Counted from the stretch's first letter, positions 45,216 to 55,002 are shown. The stretch: 64,000 nt of DNA from Microcoleus sp. bin48.metabat.b7b8b9.023 (GCF_013299185.1 NZ_JAAFKG010000021.1:1-64000); one strand, 5' to 3'. Notes: a model not told the origin generated them from the letters alone. Made by a program: numbers and translations.

Positions 45216-46124
45216 ATGCAAGCAGACAAAATGCGACAGCGCGAACAAAGAACCGGATGGATATTAGTAGCACCAGCATTAATAATTCTGCTGCTAGTAT
45301 TTGCTTACCCAATCTTGCGCGCGTTTTGGCTGAGTTTATTCACCCAAAATCTTGGAACTGAATTAAAACTGGTTTTTTCCGGCTTTGCTAACTACAGTCG
45401 AATGTTAGGCGACGGGCGTTTCTGGCAAACTTTAAGCAACACCACAGTCTTTACTGTCGCCTCTGTTGTACTGGAATTAATTCTCGGCATGGGCATTGCT
45501 TTAGTCTTAAATCAATCTTTCACGGGGCGCGGCATTGTGCGGACAATTTCCCTGCTACCTTGGGCGCTGCCGACTGCATTGATGGGTGTAGCTTGGGCGT
45601 GGATTTTTAACGACCAATACGGCGTAATTAACGACATTTTACTGCGCTTGGGATTGATTCAAAAGAGCATTAGCTGGTTGGGAGATCCGACTTTGGCAAT
45701 GATGGCAGTGATTGCAGCCGATATTTGGAAAACTACGCCCTTTGTCAGCTTGCTTTTGTTAGCAGGACTGCAATCGATTTCCGGTGATTTGTATGAAGCC
45801 CACGCCATTGACGGCGCGAGTAGTTGGCAGAGTTTCCGTCAAATTACTCTGCCGCTGCTGATGCCCCAAATTGTAATTGCTTTGCTGTTTCGATTTGCCC
45901 AAGCATTCGGCATTTTTGACTTGATTCAGGTGATGACGGGAGGGGGGCCGGCTGGAGCGACGGAGACGGTTTCTATCTACATTTACAGCACGGTGATGAG
46001 GTATTTAGACTTTGGGTACGGGGCCGCTTTGGTGGTGTGTACTTTTTTGCTGTTAGTGGCCGCAGTTGCGATCGCCAGTTACCTGTTATCGAGAGCCCGC
46101 GTCAATGCAGCCGGAGGAAATTAA
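45216..46124 (+). CDS. Sugar ABC transporter permease (MalF/UgpA type)
   Basis: A ~302-residue inner-membrane subunit with six membrane segments, beginning GWILVAPALIILLLVFAYPILRAFWLSLF. The cytoplasmic EAA loop, which docks on the ATPase, reads YEAHAIDGASSWQSFRQITLP. ATG 45216 is preferred, with AGGGA eight bases upstream; the frame start at 45189 lies in repeat sequence. It is three bases ahead of the second permease gene and shares its operon. Confidence 0.92.
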   Translation: MQADKMRQREQRTGWILVAPALIILLLVFAYPILRAFWLSLFTQNLGTELKLVFSGFANYSRMLGDGRFWQTLSNTTVFTVASVVLELILGMGIALVLNQSFTGRGIVRTISLLPWALPTALMGVAWAWIFNDQYGVINDILLRLGLIQKSISWLGDPTLAMMAVIAADIWKTTPFVSLLLLAGLQSISGDLYEAHAIDGASSWQSFRQITLPLLMPQIVIALLFRFAQAFGIFDLIQVMTGGGPAGATETVSIYIYSTVMRYLDFGYGAALVVCTFLLLVAAVAIASYLLSRARVNAAGGN

Positions 46125-46127
46125 ATT

Positions 46128-46994
46128 ATGTCGATCGCCCGCGAACAACCTACCACAAAAAAAACCTTTGAGATCCGGCAATTAATCTTGCCCCTATCAG
46201 CGATATTAATTGTCGCATATTTCCTCGCACCCATCGTGTGGCAGGTGCTGACTTCCTTCAAAGTAAACGCCGATATCTCAGCAATTCCCAACGTCTACAT
46301 TCCCACACGGATTACCTTCGATCATTACCTGTCCTTATTCCAGCGCCGCCCCTTTGCACTTTACATTTTAAATAGCGCTTTTGTTTCCATTACTTCAACA
46401 CTGCTGTGTTTAGCAGTAGGTGCTCCCGCAGCTTACGCATTGGCGAGGTTGCGGCTGTGGGGCGAGAGAATTATTCTGGCAACTGTGACAATTGTGACGC
46501 TATTTCCGGCGGTATTGCTATTTTTAGGACTGCTGGAAATTGTCAAAGCTTTGGATTTAGGAAATAATTATTTAGCCTTAATTATTCCATACACAGCCAT
46601 CAATCTACCGCTGACGATTTTGGTAATGCGGAGTTTCTTTCAACAACTGCCAAAAGATTTAGAAGATGCGGCTAAAGTTGACGGATACAACACCTTTCAA
46701 ATGCTGTGGCAAATCGTGCTACCGATGACATTTCCCGCCTTAGTCACAACCGGAATTCTGACATTTATTTCAGCTTGGAACGAGTTTATTTTCGCACTGA
46801 CATTTATGACCCGCGAATCTCTCAAAACAATTCCCGTCGCCACCGCTCAACTCAGCGGTGCATCAGTCTTTGAGATTCCCTACGGCCCGATCGCAGCAGC
46901 AACAGTTTTAGGAACCTTACCCTTAGTTTTGCTAGTTTTAGTGTTCCAGCGGCGCATAGTTCAGGGTTTAACAGCCGGGGCAGTAAAAGGATAA
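46128..46994 (+). CDS. Sugar ABC transporter permease (MalG/UgpE type)
   Basis: A 288-residue partner permease with six membrane segments. Its EAA loop reads EDAAKVDGYNTFQMLWQIVLP, and MalG-type features are present near the C-terminus (LTFISAWNEFIFALTFM). It starts three bases after the stop of the first permease. The following 130 bases carry a CTTCGCGCCCTAGCGC...GCGCCTTCGCGG repeat before the ATPase gene. Confidence 0.93.
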   Translation: MSIAREQPTTKKTFEIRQLILPLSAILIVAYFLAPIVWQVLTSFKVNADISAIPNVYIPTRITFDHYLSLFQRRPFALYILNSAFVSITSTLLCLAVGAPAAYALARLRLWGERIILATVTIVTLFPAVLLFLGLLEIVKALDLGNNYLALIIPYTAINLPLTILVMRSFFQQLPKDLEDAAKVDGYNTFQMLWQIVLPMTFPALVTTGILTFISAWNEFIFALTFMTRESLKTIPVATAQLSGASVFEIPYGPIAAATVLGTLPLVLLVLVFQRRIVQGLTAGAVKG

Positions 46995-47127
46995 ACTTCA
47001 ACCTTAAATAATCCTAGCATCTTAAACTCTTCCTCTTCCCTTCTTTTCTCTTCCTTCGCGCCCTAGCGCTTACGCGCGGCTTCGCCTAACGCGCCTTCGC
47101 GGTTCGTAACTCTTTCTTATAAAAATC

Positions 47128-48210
47128 ATGGCAAAACTACAACTAAAAAACCTCAATAAAACCTACACCCCCAAAGTTGTACCCGTAAAAGACATTAGCT
47201 TAGATGTCAGCGAGGGCGAATTTCTGACCTTGCTGGGGCCCTCCGGGTGTGGCAAATCTACCACGCTGCGGTTGATTGCAGGGTTGGAACAGCCCACTAG
47301 AGGCGAGATTAGAATTGGCGATCGCAATGTGACAAATCTCAGACCGGGCGATCGGGATATTGCAATGGTGTTTCAAAGTTACGCGCTGTACCCGCACATG
47401 ACAGTGTACGACAATATGGCATCCAGCCTCAAACTCCGCAAAATCTCCGACAGCGAAATCAACCGCTTAGTGACAGAAGTTGCAGCATCCCTCGGATTGA
47501 CCGAATTAGTCGATCGCAAACCGGGTAAACTATCAGGCGGACAGCGGCAGCGAGTAGCCCTCGGACGCGCCTTAGTGCGCCAACCAGCAGTATTTTTGCT
47601 CGACGAACCTTTAAGCAATCTCGACGCCTTATTGCGAGAAAAAGTGAGGGCAGAATTGAAACAATTGTTTTCCGCCCAAAAAGCCCCTGTAGTATACGTT
47701 ACCCACGACCAAACCGAAGCAATGACGCTTTCTACAAAAGTCGCAGTTCTCAACAGTGGCAGCGTCCAGCAATTAGACCCGCCACACTTGATTTATAACC
47801 GTCCTGCCAATCAGTTTGTAGCGGGTTTTGTAGGCAGCCCGCAAATGAATTTGCTAGTGCTTAAATGCCAGGGCAATTTTGCGATGTTGGGCGATTCTGG
47901 AGTTCCGCTACCAAATCTGCCGACAGTCCCACCAGAGATTGTCTTGGGAATTCGCCCGGAACACCTCAGCTTTGCAGATGTAGAGGCCAGGAAGAAGCCA
48001 GATCCAGAGGCAATTAAGGGTGAGGTTTATTTAGTAGAAAACTTGGGAATGCAAAATTTAGTTAGCGTCCGAGTTAAGGGTTTGGAGTCAGTAACGGTGC
48101 GCGCTTTGCTCCCAAATGACCGTCAGTGGAGTTCCGAAATTGTCGAGCTGGTTTTTCCGGCTCAGTTGCTGCACTGGTTTGATGTCAAAACTGGCGATCG
48201 CTTGAAATGA
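47128..48210 (+). CDS. Sugar ABC transporter ATP-binding protein (MalK/UgpC type)
   Basis: A 360-residue ATPase that powers the adjacent permeases. Walker A is GPSGCGKST (37-45), the Q-loop is in FQSYALYPHMTVYDNM, the signature LSGGQRQRVALGRAL, Walker B FLLDEPLSNLD and the H-loop VTHDQTEAMTL. The C-terminal ~130 residues form the OB/TOBE regulatory domain of the CUT1 (MalK) group, which fits di- or oligosaccharide or polyol substrates. Completes the transporter started at 43179. Confidence 0.95.
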   Translation: MAKLQLKNLNKTYTPKVVPVKDISLDVSEGEFLTLLGPSGCGKSTTLRLIAGLEQPTRGEIRIGDRNVTNLRPGDRDIAMVFQSYALYPHMTVYDNMASSLKLRKISDSEINRLVTEVAASLGLTELVDRKPGKLSGGQRQRVALGRALVRQPAVFLLDEPLSNLDALLREKVRAELKQLFSAQKAPVVYVTHDQTEAMTLSTKVAVLNSGSVQQLDPPHLIYNRPANQFVAGFVGSPQMNLLVLKCQGNFAMLGDSGVPLPNLPTVPPEIVLGIRPEHLSFADVEARKKPDPEAIKGEVYLVENLGMQNLVSVRVKGLESVTVRALLPNDRQWSSEIVELVFPAQLLHWFDVKTGDRLK

Positions 48211-48400
48211 AAATTTGGCCTGTATAACACGATCGATTGAAAATAGTCTAACCCTGTGCTGAAAAATACTATTTCTGCTTTTAACTAAGTTATGACTTTA
48301 GTAAGAGGTAGAAGTATTTTGCTGCTGTTAAGGTGATATTCATGTGTGAAAAAGCTAGTTGACTGATATCGTTTGCGATCGATTGCCATCACAAAAAATG

Positions 48401-48458
48401 TTTGTAGTGCGGACTTAAGTCCGCAGCATTTGGCGGACTTAAGTCCGCACTACAAACC
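48401..48458. repeat. Isolated palindromic repeat
   Basis: TTTGTAGTGCGGAC...GTCCGCACTACAAA, with two GCGGACTTAAGTCCGC cores in inverted arrangement. Confidence 0.88.
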
Positions 48459-48621
48459 AATCTGATTGCGGTTAATCGAGCGGACACGATATGACACATG
48501 AGTTGGGTGTTTGACAGGTTTTATCGCTAGCCTATAACTCTCATCATGTAGCCAATTGCAAGTTAAAGCTAAGTTTGGCTTTCCCTCGCGTTAGCTCCCG
48601 ATCGGAGAACAAGTCAATTAG

Positions 48622-49041
48622 ATGAAAAAAAGTGGGAAATTATCACCAATTAACTTACGGAGTATGACGGAGATGAATTTGATTTCTACAGCTATCGGTC
48701 GCATCAGTTCATTGCTTAAGGGCTTTCAAATCAAGAGTTTTTTGAGTGTTGTCCTAGTCGGTTTTCTGCTGCTGACATCCAATGTTGATGGGGGACGCAG
48801 CAACAAAGCTTATGGCAGTCAGTACGGTTCAAACTCGGAGCTAAACAATCCCGAAAGACCCCAAACAACTCGCGAATGGAGACAAGAAGCTCGTGAAACC
48901 TCTGACGCTCCGGGCGAACGAATTCAGAAGATCGGACAAGAAGCGGGAGCAGCCGTCAAAGAATTCGGGGAGATGTACAAAGACACTGCTAACAGAAGTA
49001 TGGCTGAATTGAAGAATAATAGAGCAGACACCACTAATTAG
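48622..49041 (+). CDS. Small hypothetical protein with signal/membrane segment
   Basis: A 139-residue protein, not recognised. A membrane or signal segment lies at ~37-56 (IKSFLSVVLVGFLLLTSNVD). The rest is polar (RPQTTREWRQEARETSDAPG) and ends with an amphipathic helix (IQKIGQEAGAAVKEFGEMYKDT) resembling LEA/apolipophorin-like stress proteins. ATG 48622 is used; MTEMNLIS at 48664 is an alternative. Probably exported or anchored facing the periplasm. Confidence 0.62.
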   Translation: MKKSGKLSPINLRSMTEMNLISTAIGRISSLLKGFQIKSFLSVVLVGFLLLTSNVDGGRSNKAYGSQYGSNSELNNPERPQTTREWRQEARETSDAPGERIQKIGQEAGAAVKEFGEMYKDTANRSMAELKNNRADTTN

Positions 49042-49416
49042 GCGATCGCAAATAAACTACGCAGGCGATCGCAAATCAACTACGGCTGACGCTCTTATCC
49101 TCTTAGAAACCGGGTCTTTTACCGTTGTTCAGGGTGCTAACAAAAGATTTTGATTAAAAACCCGGTTCCTGACCACCTGTGGGTCTAAGACTGAATAAAC
49201 TAAGGCTGACGCTCAAAAACCCAGTTTCTCACGAGAAATTGGGTTTTTGAGTTGGCAACATTTTATGTTAAATTAAATCACGAACGGTAGCATAGGTATT
49301 GTCGGTATTGTGCGATCGCTCGGGCGGTGCCTCAGTACCAACAGTCTCAAAGTCGGTAGTTAAAGAGCGATCGCTCTCGCGCACCCTACTACTTGTTTAT
49401 TTGTGACGATAATCAC
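49042..49416. other. Intergenic region with AAACCGGGT-type repeats and HIP1 sites
   Basis: GGCGATCGCAAAT is repeated at about 49042 and 49066. GGCTGACGCTC is repeated at about 49084 and 49203. AAACCGGGT or its complement occurs at about 49107, 49160 and 49223. No gene was seen. Confidence 0.5.
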
Positions 49417-49857
49417 ATGAAGAACAAACATCTTAACAGTCTTTGCTTGGCAGGCCTGCTGTTGCTCGTGCCGATTTGTCCGGGGACAATTGCCCGCGCT
49501 CAAATTTCCGAAACTTCCGATACTAATGTCAGTCCAAAAACCTTCCTCAAAGATGAACTGTATTTTGGCTTAACTAAACCCGGAGGCGAGACAATTTCTG
49601 AGTCAGAATGGCAGGAGTTTGTCAAGGAAGTTATTACCCCTCGTTTTCGGGAAGGGCTAACTGTATTAGACGGTTCCGGGCAGTTTCTCAACCAGGGCGG
49701 AATATTGATTCGAGAAAACTCTAAAATAGTTATTTTGATTTATGAAAGCAGCCAGGAAAAAAATCGAGCTATTCAGGAAATTATCGAAAATTACAAGCGC
49801 AGGTTTCAGCAGGAGTCAGTGTTGCGGACAACCAGCGCAGTTAAGGTTTCTTTCTGA
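49417..49857 (+). CDS. DUF3574 exported protein
   Basis: A 146-residue protein from ATG 49417 (MKNKHLNSLCLAGLLLLVPI); the frame extends eight codons upstream. The signal peptide ends near IARA-QISE. The mature part matches DUF3574: ELYFGLTKPGGETISESEWQEFVKEVITPRFREGLTVLDGSGQFL then SKIVILIYESSQEKNRAIQEI (given here as landmarks). Function unknown; probably periplasmic. It lies just upstream of the IS element on the same strand. Confidence 0.8.
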   Translation: MKNKHLNSLCLAGLLLLVPICPGTIARAQISETSDTNVSPKTFLKDELYFGLTKPGGETISESEWQEFVKEVITPRFREGLTVLDGSGQFLNQGGILIRENSKIVILIYESSQEKNRAIQEIIENYKRRFQQESVLRTTSAVKVSF

Positions 49858-49895
49858 TTCGCTCATCCAATCAGCGTATTTATGATATTATCACA

Positions 49896-51492
49896 GATGG
49901 GTCTAAAACCCCGTCCTTATAGGACGGCTTGGTAAGTAAAACTATAAACCTTAAACCCTCTTTCCTAAAGAAATGTAAAAAGTACAAACACGCAAGCCTT
50001 TCACTATATACTAATAACAGCTCAAGAAAAGGAGGAGTTAAAATTGTTGAGTAACTATGTATACAAGTTGCGTCCAAATCAAACACAAGACTTAAAAATG
50101 TCTAATTGGGTGGATATGTTGCGAAGCCATTTCAACTGGTGTCTTAATGACAGGATAACTCAGTATAGCCAACATTTCATTCAAGGCAACTATTGCGACA
50201 TTAGGAGCAAAAGTGAATCCTGTCCGTTGACCAGTTGTGTCAGTAAAAACGGTGCCACTGGGGAACCTTGGAAAATAGGCAAAACAGATAAAAAGGGGAA
50301 AGTTAAAAACCCTCGGCGCAACCCAGGCGAGATTCAAATCACAGCGTTGCCCCAATTGAAAGCAGCTAGACCCTGGTTTGCCGGGATAGATTCGACAGTT
50401 CTACAACAGAACGTCAAACGGTTAGACACTGCCTATAATAATTTTTTTGACGGACGCGGCTTTCCTAAATTCAAGAATCGCAACAATTTCACTTCCTTCA
50501 CATTTGTGATGGGGGTAAAAATACAAGGTAGTAAAATTTACTTGCCAAAGTTAGGTTGGATGCGTTTCCACAACTCGCGCCCAATTCCTGGTGGCTTTAC
50601 CATTAAAGCTTGTGCGGTAAGAAAGCGACAGAATGGGTGGTATGTATCCGTCCGCATTGAGGACAAGTCTGTCCCCGATTACACGACAAAACCTCTCAAA
50701 GATGTCGTCAAGGTAATTGGTTGCGATATGGGAATTACAAAATTAGTCCATCTATCAGATGGAACTCAAATTAAAAATCCCAAGTTTTCAGCCACTAAAA
50801 AAGCTAAACGCACACTGAGAATTAGACAGAGACAAGTCAGTCGAAAAGCAAAAGGGAGTAATAACCGCAAAAAAGCAGCTAAAAAACTAGGGCTTTTCCA
50901 CCAAAGAATTAGCAATAAGCGCCAAGCTTACCAATGGAAGGTTGCCAATAAAATAGTGTCACGTAACGTTGACGCGATTGCTCTAGAGGAATTGAATATT
51001 TCCGGCATGATGCGCCGATGTCGAGTGAAGGTGGACGAAAAAACAGGTAGATTTCTGAAAAATGGGCAATCAAGGAAGAGAGGTTTAAACCGTTCTATTT
51101 CTGATGCAGGCTGGGGCGAGTTAATACTGAAGATTGAGTATCTGGCTGCAAAGCAAGGAAAAATCTTAATCAAGGTTAATCCCAAATACTCTAGTCAAGA
51201 ATGTCGGAATTGCGGTCACATCGACAAGTCTAATAGAGATGGCGAAAAGTTCATTTGCACTGAATGTGGCTACCACGAACACGCTGATATAGGTGCAGCA
51301 AAAACTATTCGCGATCGAGCTTTACATTTGGTACGCGGGGACTCCGCGAAACCTGGCGTTCGCGCCTAAACGCCCAGAAGATATCCTCGCGCTCGATTGA
51401 GCAAACGTGAGGAGTCTGGGAACCCTGGAAACAGGGAAATTGAGGTAGAAATTCCTCAAGAATCCTCGCACCTTCAGGTCGAGGAGTGTCAA
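49896..51492 (+). mobile_element. IS200/IS605-family element, TnpB-only (IS1341 type)
   Basis: Left-end hairpin CCGTCCT-TAT-AGGACGG (49911-49927) and right-end hairpin CCTCG...CGAGG (51464-51484) followed by AGTGTCAA, the usual right-end sequence of this family. It contains one gene, tnpB, and no tnpA, so it depends on a transposase elsewhere. GATATTAT occurs on both flanks (49884 and 51493). Ends are placed to within several bases. Confidence 0.8.
50044..51369 (+). CDS. tnpB: RNA-guided nuclease TnpB (IS605 OrfB)
   Basis: TnpB is an RNA-guided DNA endonuclease, an ancestor-type of Cas12, that uses RNA from its own element's right end. The 441-residue protein appears full length. RuvC residues are D228 (GCDMGIT), E315 (ALEELNI) and D415 (HADIGAA). 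The zinc ribbon CRNCG...CTECG lies between the last two. The start is TTG 50044, supported by GGAGGAG at 50031-50037; no ATG is near. An N-terminal insertion (residues ~60-95) distinguishes the cyanobacterial subgroup. With no visible lesions it is probably active. Confidence 0.93.
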   Translation: MLSNYVYKLRPNQTQDLKMSNWVDMLRSHFNWCLNDRITQYSQHFIQGNYCDIRSKSESCPLTSCVSKNGATGEPWKIGKTDKKGKVKNPRRNPGEIQITALPQLKAARPWFAGIDSTVLQQNVKRLDTAYNNFFDGRGFPKFKNRNNFTSFTFVMGVKIQGSKIYLPKLGWMRFHNSRPIPGGFTIKACAVRKRQNGWYVSVRIEDKSVPDYTTKPLKDVVKVIGCDMGITKLVHLSDGTQIKNPKFSATKKAKRTLRIRQRQVSRKAKGSNNRKKAAKKLGLFHQRISNKRQAYQWKVANKIVSRNVDAIALEELNISGMMRRCRVKVDEKTGRFLKNGQSRKRGLNRSISDAGWGELILKIEYLAAKQGKILIKVNPKYSSQECRNCGHIDKSNRDGEKFICTECGYHEHADIGAAKTIRDRALHLVRGDSAKPGVRA

Positions 51493-51508
51493 GATATTAT
51501 TCGTAGTA
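51370..51508 (+). ncRNA. Predicted TnpB omega (right-end) RNA and guide
   Basis: Directly after tnpB come four hairpins: CCTCGCGCTCGATTGAGC...GTGAGG, CCCTGGAAACAGGG, TTGAGGTAGAAATTCCTCAA and CCTCG...CGAGG. They end with AGTGTCAA. By analogy with characterised TnpB systems the scaffold ends there and the guide is the first ~16 bases outside the element (51493-51508). Confidence 0.65.
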
Positions 51509-51546
51509 ATCAAGGTCACACCCTCAGAGATAAGTAGGGTGCGGGT

Positions 51547-51625
51547 GCATTCAACAGTTGACAGTTGACAGTTGAGGAGCGACCTCTACCTAGAAGGAAG
51601 AGGATTGGAATAATGAATAGTCTGA
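51547..51625. repeat. Inverted copy of the CCAATCCTC/heptamer composite repeat
   Basis: Reads, in reverse, ATTCATTATTCCAATCCTC...GTAGAGGTCGCTC then three TCAACTG heptamers. Third copy of the composite seen at 3008 and 20632. Confidence 0.78.
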
Positions 51626-51751
51626 TTTTAATTTGTCCCTCAAAGACTTGGGGCTTTCAACCAATTCTTTCTGCTAAAAATTAGAATTTGTGAGTATCGA
51701 TCGCACATTTCAAAAAGTCGCCAGAAAACCAGCCCGGGAGAAAACAAAAAT

Positions 51752-51958
51752 ATGACGAACGATGGCAGCCCAAAATCCTCAGTGCCGAATAATGACGATA
51801 TACAAAAAGATTTGGACGGTATTGGGAAAGCTTTGATTGTGAGCGTTGCTTGGTCTTACGCAGAGGCATTGGAGCGAACAAAACGAGAGCAAAAAGAACA
51901 GAAAGCTAAGCGGGAATCTCAATCAGAATCTCAACCAGAATCTCAACCAGAATCTTAA
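51752..51958 (+). CDS. Small hypothetical protein with SQPE repeats
   Basis: A 68-residue protein from ATG 51752, not recognised. The core DIQKDLDGIGKALIVSVAWSYAEALERTKREQKEQKAK looks like a single long amphipathic helix, and the tail is SQSESQPESQPES, made by 12-bp tandem repeats. There is no signal peptide. Coding potential is moderate; it could be a genuine small cyanobacterial protein. Confidence 0.5.
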   Translation: MTNDGSPKSSVPNNDDIQKDLDGIGKALIVSVAWSYAEALERTKREQKEQKAKRESQSESQPESQPES

Positions 51959-52213
51959 ACATCCGCCGCTGCCCAAACAGCGCGATTGCTTTCATCTAAA
52001 AAAAAGCGAGTGTTCGCGCACCGGCCAACCATAACAAAGATCGCGATCGAACACATTGGAATCGACTGTTTCGGCAGATTCCCGAAATTGTAGCGGTTTG
52101 TATGCCATATTACGTAAATATATTTTATTTTCCCAAAATGGATTTAAATTAAACAAAGTACGGTTTTATGGCTACAGTGTAGAAAAGAAACAACCAATTT
52201 TGAGATCGGTCTC

Positions 52214-52726
52214 ATGTCTAATTCAAAAATGATTGGCAAAGCGATCGCAGGTGGCATTTGCTTCGGCATCCTCGCCAGCAGCTTCAACGGCGCGCAAGGC
52301 CCAGCATCCGCAGCATCACCAACAATTGCCGAAGCAGCAGCCCCCGCCGCTAGCAATATCGACAAGCAACTTCTAGGTCAATGGCAAGGTACAATCCCCT
52401 CCGGTCAGTCTTTTACCTTTGTCTTTGCCCCAAAAGGCAAATTGTTCATGATGGGTAAATGCCCCGACGGAGCCCCCTGCGCCAAAGAAACCAGGTATAA
52501 AGTTAATCTCGCTGCAACACCAATGCACCTCGATGTCAGCCTCAACAAGAGCGAAACCGTTGAGACTGTTTTTGAGTTGACTCCCGAAGGTCAAATGCGC
52601 CTTCAGGTGGAAGGTACCAATCCCGGACTCCCAAGACCGAATTCCTTAAACGACCAAGCAACCGTGTTTAAAAAGGTCTCCGAGACGACTGCACTGCCTG
52701 CTGGCACTCAAGTCATCGGTTATTGA
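52214..52726 (+). CDS. Exported hypothetical protein
   Basis: A 170-residue protein with a signal peptide (KMIGKAIAGGICFGILASSF, cleavage near ASAAS). After an Ala-rich linker the mature domain begins IDKQLLGQWQGTIPSGQSFTFVFAPKGKLFMM, a strand pattern like lipocalin/calycin proteins (GxW motif). A Cys pair CPDGAPC may form a disulfide. Probably periplasmic. No operon partner: the next gene starts 254 bases later. Confidence 0.7.
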   Translation: MSNSKMIGKAIAGGICFGILASSFNGAQGPASAASPTIAEAAAPAASNIDKQLLGQWQGTIPSGQSFTFVFAPKGKLFMMGKCPDGAPCAKETRYKVNLAATPMHLDVSLNKSETVETVFELTPEGQMRLQVEGTNPGLPRPNSLNDQATVFKKVSETTALPAGTQVIGY

Positions 52727-52980
52727 GGGCATTCGGCAGTTAAGTAGTTATGGGTTTTGAGTTTTGGGTGTTAGAGGCAGTTTTCAATTCAATGAAATAT
52801 AGTAGGGACACCGCAGTGCAGTGTCCCTAAGCGAGTACCTGTAATTCGGTAAGCAGGAAAATCGCCATCAGTTAGAGAATTTAAAATTTCAAACTGAAAA
52901 TCTCCGACTTTCCTCATGCCTTGAGGCTGAGGTATGTCAAAATCCACTTAATCTCCTTGTAACTTTTCCCATAGACTTCC

Positions 52981-55002
52981 ATGAGTGAAACCGTCCTAGA
53001 AGTTCGCAACCTGCGGGTTGAATTTCAATCTGCGGATGCAGGCAATGCGTCCGCAACAGTCAAAGCTGTTGACGGCATTTCCTTTGAGGTGAAGCGAGGG
53101 CAAACTCTGGGAATTGTCGGAGAGTCGGGTTCGGGAAAATCGGTAACATCCCTCGCTGTTATGGGTTTGCTGTCAAGTTCGTTAACGAAAATCCAGGGCG
53201 AAATTTGGTTTTCTCCGGCAGCAGACGGCGCTAGCCAGCAGCCTGTGAATCTGCTGGAAATGCCCGATCGGGAAAAACAAACCTACCGGGGCAGCCAGAT
53301 TGCGACGATTTTTCAAGAGCCGATGAGTTCGCTAAATCCCGTTTTTACGATCGGATTTCAACTCACAGAAGCCATTTGTCTCCACCAAAAGATATCCCAG
53401 ACAGCAGCGCGGCGCAAGGCTGCTTCGCTATTGCAAGAGGTGAAGCTGCTACCGGCGGATGAGGAACTGCGGCAGCGCTGTTTGGCTTTGCGGCAAGAAG
53501 CAGGTGCCCAGGACGATCGCGATTTCATGCAGCTCGTCAACGGTCAAAAACAAGCTATGCTCGATCGCTATCCCCACGAACTCTCCGGCGGCCAAATCCA
53601 GCGCGTGATGATTGCGATGGCCATTTCTTGCAATCCCACTTTATTAATTGCTGACGAACCGACAACGGCCTTAGACGTAACCGTGCAAGCCACAATCTTA
53701 GCTTTGCTGCGCGAGTTGCGGGACTCTAGAGGCATGGCAATGATTTTTATTACCCACGATTTAGGCGTCATTGCTGAAATTGCCGATACGGTGGCGGTGA
53801 TGTACCGAGGTAAAATTGTTGAATGCGGTGCGATCGAGCAAATTTTCAGCAATCCCCAACATCCTTACACAAAAGGTCTCTTAGCTTGCCGCCCAACTCT
53901 CGAACGCCAAATGCGCCGCTTACCGACAGTTTCCGATTTTATGGAAGTCACCACAAATGCTAGCGGCGAATTGGTAATTGTCGAGAAAAATGTCGATTTA
54001 GACGGCGACAGCAGCGGCGGACTTTCCACCTTCCCCACCGGAAAACCCCCTCGTCTGCCACATATTGGCGAGCCTTTGCTAGCTGTTAATAACTTGCGAG
54101 TCGGTTTTCCGGTGCAAGGAATGTTTGGCGAAACTAAACGCTTGTTTATGGCAGTCAACGATATTTCTTTTGAGGTTTATCCGGGCGAGACTTTGGGTTT
54201 AGTCGGCGAATCTGGCTGCGGTAAATCAACTTTAGCGAGAGCATTGCTGCAATTAATTCCGATATCCAGCGGTAAAGTGTTTTTTGAAGGCCAAGAAATT
54301 ACCCCTCCTGCCAAAAGTAGTTCCCGAGGGCAGTGGATGGCTAATTATCGGCTCAAAAAAGAGTACGATCGCCAATTGCGAAGGCTGAGGCGCGATTTGC
54401 AAATTATCTTTCAAGACCCTTATAGTTCTCTCGATCCGCGCTTGAGTGTTGGGGAGGCTGTGATGGAACCGATGGTGATTCACAGCTTTGGCAAAAACCA
54501 GAAAGAACAGCGCGATCGCGCGGCTTATTTGTTGGATAGAGTGGGTTTAAATCCCGATTTTATGCGGCGCTACCCCCACGAATTTTCCGGGGGACAGCGG
54601 CAGCGAATTTGTATTGCCAGAGCTTTGGCTTTGAATCCTAAGTTTATTATTTGCGATGAATCGGTTTCTGCATTGGATGTATCGGTGCAGGCGCAAGTTT
54701 TAAATTTGCTCAAGGAGTTGCAAACAGAGTTTGGACTGACTTATATTTTTATTTCTCACGATTTGAGCGTGGTCAAGTTTATGAGCGATCGCGCGATCGT
54801 CATGAACAAAGGTAAAATCGAGGAAATTGGCACAGCCGAGCGTATTTACCGCCAACCGCAGCAAGCTTACACGCGGCAACTGATAGCTGCTATTCCTGCG
54901 GGGAATTTAGATCGAATTCGGCAACAGCAGTTAGGTCGCCAATCTGCTTTGTCTGCTGCGAATGCGCCCCTCTCGCCTGGGGATGAATCGCAACAAATTT
55001 GA
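52981..55002 (+). CDS. Fused dipeptide/oligopeptide ABC transporter ATPase (DppD-DppF type)
   Basis: A 673-residue protein with two complete ABC ATPase domains in tandem, as in GsiA/YejF. Domain 1: Walker A GESGSGKS (47-54), signature LSGGQIQR, Walker B ADEPTTALD, and the Opp-type C-terminal cysteine region (HPYTKGLLACRPTL). Domain 2: Walker A GESGCGKST, signature FSGGQRQRICIARAL and Walker B CDESVSALD. It would energise uptake of peptides, glutathione or nickel chelates, but no permease or binding-protein genes are adjacent, so its partners are encoded elsewhere, as is common in cyanobacteria. Confidence 0.94.
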   Translation: MSETVLEVRNLRVEFQSADAGNASATVKAVDGISFEVKRGQTLGIVGESGSGKSVTSLAVMGLLSSSLTKIQGEIWFSPAADGASQQPVNLLEMPDREKQTYRGSQIATIFQEPMSSLNPVFTIGFQLTEAICLHQKISQTAARRKAASLLQEVKLLPADEELRQRCLALRQEAGAQDDRDFMQLVNGQKQAMLDRYPHELSGGQIQRVMIAMAISCNPTLLIADEPTTALDVTVQATILALLRELRDSRGMAMIFITHDLGVIAEIADTVAVMYRGKIVECGAIEQIFSNPQHPYTKGLLACRPTLERQMRRLPTVSDFMEVTTNASGELVIVEKNVDLDGDSSGGLSTFPTGKPPRLPHIGEPLLAVNNLRVGFPVQGMFGETKRLFMAVNDISFEVYPGETLGLVGESGCGKSTLARALLQLIPISSGKVFFEGQEITPPAKSSSRGQWMANYRLKKEYDRQLRRLRRDLQIIFQDPYSSLDPRLSVGEAVMEPMVIHSFGKNQKEQRDRAAYLLDRVGLNPDFMRRYPHEFSGGQRQRICIARALALNPKFIICDESVSALDVSVQAQVLNLLKELQTEFGLTYIFISHDLSVVKFMSDRAIVMNKGKIEEIGTAERIYRQPQQAYTRQLIAAIPAGNLDRIRQQQLGRQSALSAANAPLSPGDESQQI

